Shown here: positions 33,351 to 45,300 of the stretch, in pieces
Layout of the letters: each line of letters opens with the position of its first letter
Numbering within the stretch: the first letter of the stretch is position 1
DNA from: Dugong dugon
Taxonomy: Eukaryota; Chordata; Mammalia; Sirenia; Dugongidae
NCBI GenBank assembly: GCA_030035585.1
Contig: CM057461.1
Location: 5,344,501-5,408,500, forward strand
Length of the DNA stretch: 64,000 nucleotides
Direction: 5' to 3'
The notes under the pieces: model-generated
Seen by the model: only the letters and a program-made list of their open reading frames with translations
What the model was told of the DNA's origin: nothing
Database searches by the model: none
Made by a program: the position numbers and the translations under genes

Positions 33351-36300
33351 CTAGAGAGAGAGAGAGAACACAGGGCAGTCATTCTTCCCAAAAGCCACAA
33401 GCTGGTGTTATGTGTTTTGAGTTTGAAGCTGCTACAGGCTACGCTTGTTACATACAATCCCGACACAGAGCCAAGCTGAAGCAATCAACGTGAACTGAAG
33501 CGTTCATGAGCCCAGAGCTACTTCCCTGCCCTGGCTAACCCAGGCACTTGTTTGTAATGCAGCGTTAAGATCCAGATGAGCTTGCGAGTGGCCATCTAAG
33601 ACACAACTGCTGGTCTCTACTCATCTAGAGCCAAAGAGAAAGAAGGACGTCTACAGGAACCATGGCCTCATCCACCCTGACACCAGAAGAACTCGATGGT
33701 GCCCAGCTACAACCACTGACCATTCTGATCAGGCATACAATAGGTGGACCCTGACAGAATGGGATGAAAATATGGAACAGAACCTCAAATTTCTAAAAAA
33801 TGAAACAAACAAAAAACAGACTTACTGGACTGGCTGAGACTGGAGGACTCCCTGAGACTGCTGCCCTGAGATACTCTCCAGACCCTGAACCAAAACTAAT
33901 CCCTAAGGTCACCTTGTGGCTAAACTGGCTCAAAAAATAATATCACCTGAAAGTACTGTGTTCCTTTAAAAAAAACCATCTATGAGACCAAATGGTCAAT
34001 AATTACTTTAAAACAAAGGCGAGAATGTAAAGGGCAGGGAAATTAATGGAAATGGAACAACCAGAACAGAAATAATGAGAATGTTTGTGCATTGTGAAGA
34101 ATGTAGCCAATGTCACTAAACAATGTGTGTAGAAATTGTTGAATGGGAACCTAAACTGCTGTGTAAACCTTCACCGAAAACACAACACAATGTTTAAAAG
34201 AAAAAAAAAAAAAAAAAAAAAACAGATCCAGAGGGTCCACCTCTGTTCACTTATGCCCCACTGGGTGTCGTGATCCACTCTTTGCCTGGAAACCCCGTTT
34301 CTGGACCCAGCTCTCTGGATGCACACACCCCTCCTTCACTAGGAAATGAGACTACCGGCTAGTTACCACAGAGGGTGACACTCTACCTCACCTAAATCTG
34401 GGAACAAGGGAAAATGCATGCTTTAAAATAACGCCCGGTTTGCGCACTCCTGGATGTCCTGGCAGAGAGTCCACCTGAGCTCAGTTGCCTCTAAGAATAC
34501 AACGGAGAGCAGCCCCCCAGCTCCGCGTGGGGACTAGGGCCTGCACTCAACACCTCTGGCCCTAAAGCCACCATCCACAGCACACCCGCTGTGTGGAGAT
34601 GGGGCAGTACCTGGTACAGAGCAGGAAAAAGTAGCGCTGAGGGTTACGAGGCTGGGGAGAGGACGGCTGCCTGGGCAGACAGTACATTCTAGAGAGCCGG
34701 GGGATGGAGCAGCCCTACCATACCCAACTCCCTCCCGCTCTACTTCCACGGCCCCGCCCACCTGCTGACTGCTAGTTTTGTTTCCTAAGTGAACATACCC
34801 ACCCACCAGGACAGACAGGGCAGACGCCGGGAGAAACTGGCCGGTTTCCATCGCCCTCGGATAAACTGACTTCCCAGGAAGGGGCCAGCCACGCCAACGA
34901 CGAAGGGACTGAAGGGGAGGCCAAGCACAGTTACTTTTCTAATCAGTAACCAGAACACTGGGAGACCGACACTCAGTGAAGCACTTTAAAGCTGCTCAGA
35001 ACGATTTATAAAGTAGAACATAAAACAAAATCTTCAGTTCCCGAGATCTGTCCACTTTTCCCCTTTATCCGTGTTATATTAAAAAAACACAGTGCACTCT
35101 TTTTCTTTACAAAACTTCAAAACCAACGCATAATTCAACAGCACGTCACAACCTGGGTATTATAGAGCGAGAAACTGAAGTTACTTTTCACTGTTCTAAT
35201 ATACAGGGCTTGGCAACCCAACTTATCTCCATGCTTAAGAAGCCGCTGTGAACTCAAGGCAAGCTTCTCTTTCTCACCATGACGTGGAGCCTCGCACCCA
35301 GCCACACACCCACCCACTGGTCGTGACGAGCACACTGTGGGACAGGAGGGGCTTCTGGCCAGACTCTGCAGGGTCTTACTTTTTGTAAACCTGATCCTAC
35401 TCTTAGATGGGGCCCTCTCTGCTGCAGGAAGTAACTGGTTTGCAGAAAATAAGACAGAGCACTAAGTACATCGGATAAAAATCAGAAAATGCTCACTGAC
35501 TGTAGAGCTGGAAATACCATGGGGTTTTAAAGATACAAGGAAATGGACAGAATTTATTTTATTTGGGAGGCACTATTATACTCCTTTGAAAGAAAATATA
35601 CACCCAACTACATATGAGATCCAGTTGGCAGTTTATGCACGAGTTTCCCATAACTGGTTACAGGATTTCCAAGGTGCTTTCTGTTTATTTTTTTTAAAAA
35701 GAAAAATAAGTATCATGGAAAATATCCCTTAAATAGCCACCTTATTAACAAAGCACAAGACAGCTAATATTCTCATTTCAACAGACTTCTCTTTTCTCAA
35801 GGTAGTACACAGATATGCGGTGGTGATTAAAGGGGAGAATTAGATTTTTATCTTCTCCAGAATGACTCCCCATTCATCAGAATGTGTCACGACAAGAGAC
35901 ATCTCAGTCAACACAATAAGCAGACAGTTTTTTTTAACACATTTTAGCAAATGACTGTTCAATTGATTTCCTTAAAAAAAAAAAAAGGACTCAGAAAGAA
36001 TGAAATGTTTTCTAGGAGGAAGAAGACGCCAGTCCCCTGAGGATCTACTGTCAGAGAAGGTAGCTCTCGGCAGCCTCCAATCTCAGGGTGAGGTATACCG
36101 GCAACCTCTCACTGCAATAAAATGGGCAACAACCCGCACAGTGCTGTGAAAAGAAGGACAGTGTGCCTTTCTTTCTCACACTTCTCTAGCGAGAGCTGAC
36201 AATACACTAGAATGCTTAAGACAGTTACGATGGAAGAGAACCCACTTACAAATTCTGGATATTTGATAACAGTTCCTAAAATTCTCAACCGCTGAAATGA

Positions 36301-39300
36301 TATGTTATTACCTTGTGAAGCTGTTTCAAGCCATCTTCCGTTTTGATACAGGACTGTTCAACGTTATAGTCGATTCTATCAAGGACCGTACCCTGAGCAA
36401 TAAATGACAGTTACAGGCGATCAACAAGCGCAGCCGGGAAAATTGAGCTTCAAAAATGAGATATGCAAATTGCAGACATTATTATCCACAGGACTATCTG
36501 TTTTACTTCACTGTGTTGTACAGGTACACGCTGAAAGCTCTGGAATCCATCATCAAGCAATATCAGGCGCTCAACGGCAGAGCACTGTGTTAGGTGCAAT
36601 AAAGTTGAGCTTATGAGAAAGAAATACTGAAAATTTTTTTTTGGATTTAGCTGCTATAGGATATGCCATAGTCAGTGCTACTGGGGCTTTAAAAAGTATA
36701 TGGTTCAGCGGAGACAGGCTCTAAGTGGCAAAGGGCTAGCTTTTGTGCCATCTGCTACTTAAATACTTGGATTCCAGTAAGCAGCAAAGGCCAGTCAAAC
36801 CAGATCTGGTTGCAATTAGGCCTGCAAACTGACTATCATGTCTGTAAACGTGGACACAGGGCTCCATGGATCACAGTAAAAATGCTAAGCTCCAATCCAC
36901 CACCCAAAAATAAAAAACTCCCCCTCAAGGAGAATTTGTTTGTTTTGTTTTAATTGACATCCTGGTTCAGGTAGGAAGGAGGGGATGCTGGGTTATATGG
37001 GAGAACAGGGTTCTTATTGGAAACAGGCTGTATCTGACGAGATCGCAGCTGGCTGGGAACCGCTGGGGTAATTAGTGTAACCAGATCTCCCACAGCCACA
37101 ATACACCATTCTGCAGCTGGTTTGGGGAGGGGGGACCAGGACCCACATCCCTGCTGTCAAGATAATAAAATACCTTAATCAGATTCTAATGGTGAACAAA
37201 CAATTTAATTCTACTTGAAAGCTAGTGGTTCCAGTAGCCATTACACAATAATCCGCCAAAATTAGAAGGGAAATCTTACATATTTGCTGGAATCATGGCT
37301 GAGCCTGGCCAGAATCAACCAGGCCTCTAGAGCAGGGTGCTCAACTGAGTTTCCTTGGGGCATGGGCAGAGAACATCAGAATTTCTATTCACATATTAGA
37401 TTTATTCACAACAACAGTAGTGTATGTATGTAATTTGTACATACATATGCATATGTGTACATACACACACACATACTATGTTTTCATGCAAATAATGCGT
37501 ACCTTCTAAGTTTGTTTGCCAACCATGTCCTCCTCCCACAGGGTATTTCTGTAAGTGTGCTTTGCTAAGTTTTTTTTTTTTTTTTTTAACAGCAACAGGT
37601 AAAAAAACATTCGCATAGCGGCACTTACAAAAATCTCACAGGGGAGGAGGGTGTGGTTGGCGAACATAGAAGGTGCGCGGTATTTGTGTAAAATACGGTA
37701 TAAACACACACATTCCTGAAGGAGTGCAGGGACAAAAGCCTGGAGAAGGACCAGATGTCACAGGAGAAAACCAGTGATGAGGCAAGGATGCTCACGTACC
37801 TGTTCTACGATCATCGCCCCTAAGTCCCTAAAAATCTCGTTGAGGTCCGAGATGGACTGGACTATCTGGCGGATCTCCCGCTCCCGCTCCTCCACCATTA
37901 GCGTGTTCTGCTCCACCAGCACCAGCTGGTCGTCTGTGAAAACCTACGAGAACAAAACGGTGCAGAATGTGAACATTCGACTTTCCTGCTCCCCCTCAAG
38001 GAAGCTACGGCAGTGTCCATTTTAGATCTAATTTAAATAAAACGGATTCTGAAAATATTCCTATAAAGCACATAAACAACATTTTGTCATAAATGAGCAT
38101 TTCTTTTCCCCTAACAGGAAAGATCCGAATTCACCAAACAAGCAGGATGTAAAGCATTGTTTGGCAGGGCCAGCCCAAGGCAGGGGGCGTGGAGAGAACT
38201 CCCACTTCTGCAGCTAAGCAAGGCTAACCAGCAAAACCACCAAGGATAACCCTGTGCTTCTATGGGCTCTTCCCAAGAAAGGCGTGGGCTTTCTGGAAGG
38301 TTTTGGAAGGCAGATTACGAGGTCTCCCTGCAGCCTTTAGGAAGGAAGGGATACTCTGACCCCACGACTGCTCTTCAGTCTGCTGGTAGATACACAGGTC
38401 AAACAGTGCTGGGATGTGTGCACTGCAACACAGGTTAGAAGCCTATGAAGTCAGAGAAACAGAGAAGTGCAAACGTGCAGCCATCGACTGTGCAGCCCCT
38501 TCACATACCCGATCATAAAGAGTATTATCGTCTCCATCATCCATGAGAGGTACTGACGTATCAAAAAAATGCTGGGATCTTTCCTCTCGATTCTTCATGC
38601 CTATCATAGATAGGAATTCACTTTACTTGAATACGTAAACCATCCTGGTTACCATTCCACATTAAAAAGGGGAAATCTAGAGTAAAACTCAACAGTCAAA
38701 ATGGAGATACTTTTAGCAGCTTTAAAAGAAGCCTATCTCCAGTAAGGGTGGGGAGCAGGGAGGAGCAGAGGATCCTAAACATATGCACACGTTGGGATTA
38801 TTCAAGACAAAGCCAGCAATTTAAGTGTCTACTATGCACTTGAGACCAAGACAAAAATTACACTTACAATCTAGACGTGAAACAGTAATATTTAATCCAA
38901 CCACTGCTACAAAACATTTTGTAAAAAATCAATACTTCTCTCTAGAAGCATCTAATAACAATTCCAAATGGCCCTAATCAAATCTGCAAAGTAATAAAAT
39001 TAAGATACGAATACACCAGCTTTTCGCGGGGGAGAGCGGGATGTTCCAGTACGGGGGTATCACTGACCGCACAGGCAGTCAGGAGTTACAGAGGAATCTA
39101 AATGGGGGCGCAGCTGGAACCTGGGGAGAAGAGACGCCCGGAGCGAACCAGCGATGCTGGCGGAGGAGGGGTTCCGGCCACTCCGAAGGAACTTCGGTTG
39201 TAAGGAAAAGATGTGACTTTCCCGTGATAACTAACTTCACCCTTTATAAGGGCCCCCCCCACCATAACATCCAGAAAGCAATAGGTTTTAAAAACGTGCT

Positions 39301-42300
39301 AGACTGACACGCAAGTTCTTCAAGCTTGACCCAGAATAAAATCTGCTCTCCCGGGTGGGAGCCATTTTGGTGGCCCTGCCTGCAACCTCAACCTGCCCTC
39401 CGACGCCCGCCCCAGCTGGGCCTTGTTTGTACCCTGGCCCTGTGCGGGTGGGGGTGGGGGGCAGGCTTCCTCTCATCCCACGAGGTGTGAACTGCGCACC
39501 TGGCGACACTCACGTTTGAGGTAGCCCGACTGTGCGTGCCGGAAGCTGGTGGACAGCTCCTGCAGAGCCTGTGCTAGGGAGGCTACCACGTTGCGAAGCA
39601 GCCGCCCCTCCTGCTCCGAGCAGCCCCGGCGTGCCCGGCTCGGCAGGGCCTGCACGGCCCGCTGGCATCTGTGGAAGAGCTGAAAGAACAAGCCGACTCA
39701 CCGGAAGCCGAGGAAAGAAAGCCCTCCGCTAGCACGGCTCCCTGCACGAGTCTGGGGGAGAAAGGAAGGCTCTGCTCACTCAGGGCGACACAGGGCCGGG
39801 GAGCAGGTGAGTCACCCGAGGCCCGCCTTCCGCACGCCGGCAGATTCTGCTAACGCTGCACTTTTACAAGCGCCCGTGTGCATATGGCTACGCAACGTCA
39901 CACCAATCACTCCACTAGAGCATTCTGCCCATTTAATAATCCCCACAAGCTCCTGAGGTAGGTATTATTAGTATTAGTCCCATTTTACAGATGAAAAAGC
40001 TAGAGTCAGAGGGACTAAAGAATCAGGTCCTTGTTCAGGATTCAAACACTCCAAGGCCCAGGGCCGCAGCAGCATGCCGCCTCTTCAGTTAACCAGAGCC
40101 ACAGTCATACTTTTAACATTTTATAAGGCATTGTTATAGAATACTAAGTTTCTCTAGGGAGCCCTGGCAGCACAGTGGTTAAGCACTCAACTGCTAAAGG
40201 AAGGGTCAGTGGTTCAAACCTACCAGCTGCTCCAAGGGAGAACCATGTGGCAGTGTGCTTCTGTAAAGATTTCAGCCTTGGAAACCCTGTGGGGCAGTTC
40301 CACTCTGACCTACAGGGTTGCTATGAGTCAGAATCGACTTGACGGCAGTGGATTTAAGCTGTTCTAGGATACTAACATGGTCTTTCTAGGGCAATAGCTC
40401 ACAATCTTGTCAATGATGTGGACAAATTTTAACATAAAAATTATTCAAGGACTAGTATAATGGAATCTATGCATTCTAAACCCAAATGACTGAACTCAGC
40501 CATGCTTTGAAAGCTGTATTTTATCAATCCATAGCAGAAGAACACTAGCACAACTCCCAGGTGTCACATCAGGAGTCACGCCCAGGTGTGACCCTGGGGG
40601 ATGTCAGGACCCTTGCAGTCACCCTGAGAACTAACTAAAGCTCTAGGAAGCTGACCTCCAATCGGATGCAGAACTGTAAGCCTTTGTGACTTAATACAGC
40701 TTGACAAGGGCCTCAGGGTGACGATGGGTAGCTGGGGCTGGCCGCCCTGGCCTGGGGGTGCTGTCTCCACCTCACCTGCGTGATCTCCTGGGCCGTTATT
40801 TCAATGGCGTGCTCCTCCTCACTGCTGTCATCCAGGGTGGGTCTGTTTAAGTGCTTGTCATGAAGGCTGGCTAATTCTTTCATCTTCTGTTTAATCCGGC
40901 TGACGTCGTACTGTATCTAAACACAGGAAATCACCAGGACCCCACTGGAGCCTGGCAGGTACCTGGCTGCTCAGAGGCAATTAGCTACTCAGGAGACCTT
41001 GCAGGCCTGCTCAGGTGTAAGCAGCCTTTAATCCCAGTTACCAGAAATTCGAACACCCTGACTCCTTGTTTTCCATTTCTTTCTGTAATGCAGGCAGCTC
41101 CCACCAATGGTAAAACTGAAGCTGAACTCGTACGTGTCACACACACACACACATACATACATACACATAAACACACACACACACACACACACACTTTCCT
41201 TGTGGTGTGTGAGCTGAATAAACCTAAAGCTAACGTATTTCTAGAGACAGGCATTCAAGTTTAGCCAAATTAAAATTTTATGACAGAGTATCTTCAAATC
41301 CATTAATGTCACCAGGACTTAAAAAAGAAGAAGATAATGTGAAACTAACATTCAACTTACTTCGTCCACTCCATCCACCCACTTGGGGGGCAGCCGTTTT
41401 GTCACGCCAATGGCTGCTTCTGGGTCTAAGCTAAGGCCTGACACCAGTGCCATGCGGTCATCGGCAAGCTACAGGGAGATAAAGTGACATTAAAAAATGT
41501 TATTCGATCCCAATTTGGTAAAAATACTCTTCTTCCCTCTTAAATGTTGCTCCCTAAAAAGATACAGAAAGGTAGGAGTAAAAGCACTTGCCTATGGTAT
41601 AAACTTGCTTTCGATACTGCTAGCATTTGGAATGTTTTCCTATCTTTTCATGCACCAGCTCTTAGCTTCCTTGGACATACTTGTGAACATGAATTTGACT
41701 TGATCTGGCTATAGAAATGTAATGACAAAGTCAACAAAAGATCCTTAAAAGGCAGATCTTTTAGTATTCGTACCGTGATAGAACTGCACGCTCCTCAACA
41801 GTTAATGTGATCAGATATAAACTGAACAAACACTACCCAGTCGATGTAACTAATGCAAAATTGTCAACAGTATCGAGGTTTACTTAAATACACTTAGCTT
41901 CCTTTGGAAACAGGACTGATCCAGTTATCTTAGGCACAACATCAGTGACCATGTGCTGAAATGTGTGAAGAAACCACCTACCACGGATAGCAAATTATCC
42001 ACCATTTGGCAAAAGCCACCCTTAAAACCTCAATGCAGCCTTACACTGTCATTTCCTTTCTCAGTTAAATGTCCACAGGCAACGTTTTCACTTATTCTGA
42101 AACGACATCGACAGTTGTTTAACTGGATAACACACTGCCTTAGAAAGCTTCTCCAAGCGAGAGGTAAACCAGGGGTTCAGCTTGACTAAGCTGCTCTCTT
42201 GCCCGGGAGCCACGGACAGGCTGAAAGGAACACGAGGAGCCCTTTGGAGCACATGATTTATAAATGCCAGCTTCAAAAGATCTAAATGATGATCAAAAAA

Positions 42301-45300
42301 TAATGGAAAACAGTCTATAAAAGTCCTTTAGAGGTACTACATCGCATTGTAGAAGTAGGTGAGAGGTTTGCACTGCTTTTCTTCCCTCATCCCTGCTTTT
42401 ATCTAAATTTATTTTTTTATTCCTTCTGCAGATACTTGCTTGCTTTTCTAACAATAAAGGAGCAAGATGAAAATTAAAAATCCACACCTGAAGGGGAAAA
42501 ACAAAAATCACACAAGGAAAAGCCTGTATCAAACGAATTCCTCACATAATAGCCCTACATCCTGAACACAGAGTTCACAGCAAAACCCTTAAAGCAAATT
42601 GGTGTCTTGCATTTACCCCTCTCTGCCAGCTGGTAAGGTTTGGGTACTTGGGGGACACTGCTCAGGAAGTGCAAGGACCCACTGAGGGGCCAGAGCGCTC
42701 GGAGCGTCTACGGTGGTGGGCCAGCCCCCGGGGCTCCATTTTAGCTCTGACACACGTGGTGGTTTGTCATCTACAGTAATTCTCCATGACTGCGTGTGTG
42801 TGTGCGTGTGTGTGCGCGCTAACAGGAATTTCACATTACTTTTATTATTTAATCCTGACAAACACCAGGTGAGCTAGGAACTCTGATCCCAATGCAGAAA
42901 TGAGGAAGTAGAGACTCAGGGAAGTAGCTTGTCCGAGGCCACAAAGCTATCACGTGACAGACTGAACCCAGGCCCCGGCCGTCTGGCCCCAGAAGCCCTG
43001 TCCACTCCACCAGCTGCCAATCATGCTGACAGGCCCATGAAATATAACTGCAATTTGCAAAGAAAACGAGTAAGGACAAGGGGCCATCGGGTCAGAAAAA
43101 CAACAGAGCACACCGCTCTGACCCGCCCCTGCCTGAGGCACCAGGGAATCGGGACAGGCTCCCGGTGAAGGCCCTCATCCCATGCAGCGGCACCAAGGGG
43201 CCTGCTCCAGACATCGAGGCACAGCTGTCTCCCTCATGGCCGCCTGCTCCCAAGTCACTGCGAGCACGCAGCCCCGTGGAGGTGGCACTGGCTGGATAGA
43301 AGGTTCCAGTCCCACCCCAGCCCCAGCACGCTGCCAGCTGCACGCAGATGCCTGACACACACACACACCTCTTACTGGGCTGGAACAGAACCTGAACGTC
43401 TACCTGTTTACACACGGGAAACGGGAAAACCCTATGGTGCCTCTTCACGGGTCACAGAATTTCCGCCATGCCAGTTTATTATCTAATATACTACATTTTA
43501 TGACACCGTACTTTAGTAGAGTAATAACAATTTGTTTATAGCGATTTTCTAGTTTTTAAACTCATGATCTTGTTTTGAACTGTCTTTCCTGTTTAAAATG
43601 CACATCAACCTGAACAACAGAGACAGTGCCTTTCTCTAAACTTAGCCGCGTCACTGTGATCATCAACCCATCTGAAACAAGTGAAAAATTATACACCATG
43701 CATGGAAAGTAGCCAAAGTAGACACAGCTGTTTTAAGCAGCACTTTTACACAGTAGATGTGTTCCCCAAACTCCGTGTGAAAACCAAAATTGGGGAGAAC
43801 ACTCTCTTTTAAGTGAACTAAGGAAGCACGCTAATTAAGAGAGCCTCACATGTGTTACAGACTGAACCATGTCCCTCAAAAATCTCTATCAACTTGGCTA
43901 GGCTGTGATTGCCAATATTGCCATTTTGCGATCTGATGTAATTTTCCTATGTGTTGTAAATCCTAACCTCTATGATGTTAACGAGGCAGGAAGGAATCTA
44001 AGGATTAGCTTGTATCTTGAGTCAATTGCTTTTGAGATATAAAAGAGAGAAGTGAGCAGAGACTGACCTCCTACCACCAAGAAGAGAGATCCGGGAGCAG
44101 AGCGCATCCTTTGGACCCGGAATCCCTGTGCTGAGAAACTCCTAGACCCAGGAGAAGATCAATGACAAGGACCTTCCCCCAGAGCCAAACCGAGAGAGAA
44201 TGCCTTCCCCTGAATTCAGACTTCTAGCCTCCTCGACTGTGAGAGAATACATCTCCGGCTGTTAAAGCCACCCTTGTGGTATTTGTTACAGCAGCACCAG
44301 GTCACCGAGACACACGGGGACAGGTGCCAGCCCACCTGTCTGGCACCAGCTTTCCCATCCACTGTATCAGGATGTGGCTAGTTAAGACAGAACTGCTGAC
44401 TCTTTGGGACTGCAAACTTTAAATAGGGAAATGACATGTTCCCTCTAGGATACATTCTTACAGCAACGGCTCATTAGGACAAAGAAATGTTGCCCTACTA
44501 AGAACAAATGTAATCATTTCCTTCCCCGAGTAAGGGTTTGTAGTATGCATCATAGTGTGTATTTTTTTTTAAAAGAACATTATGTTTTGGGAAGGGAGAA
44601 CATACTTGAAGAAAAGTGTCAACTATTTGAAATGGAAACAAATATGAACATAAAAAATACATTTTAAGTGCAAAATTGTCACACTTTCAAATTCAGAAAA
44701 CTTACTTACCATTTAAAAACATGTTTTCTGATTTTAAAAAGATCCAGTGTGTATGTTTGCAAGATGCCACCCTATTCAACATTGTTGTTGCCATGTGCTG
44801 TTCGAGACGTTCTGACTCATAGTGACCCCACGTAACAGAGCAGAAGTGTCCCATAGGGTTTCCAAGGCTGTAATCTTTACCGGTGAGCCCTGGTGGCACA
44901 GACGTTAAGTGCCGTGCTGCTTAACCAAAAGGTCGGCAGTTCGAATCCACCAGCCACTGCTTGGAAACCCTATGGGACAGTTCTACCCTGTCCTATAGGG
45001 TTGCTATGAGTCGGAACCAACTCAACAGCAATGGATTTTTTAAATCTTTACAGAAGCAGATCCTGTCTCCCGAAGAGCCACTGGTGGGTTCGAAACGCTG
45101 ACCTCTTGGTTAGCAGCCACGCCCTTAACTGCTGCACCACCAGGCTCCTTGCTCTACTTAAAAGACCTTAAAAAAAGCACCTCATTTCTTATTCTCCTCA
45201 TTTATCCATGCTGCATTTCACCTCTGTCCCCCTTCAAATGTATGATGTTGGTTACTGAAGTGTTTTTTGGGTTTTTTTTTTTTTTGGTGAAAAAATATAC

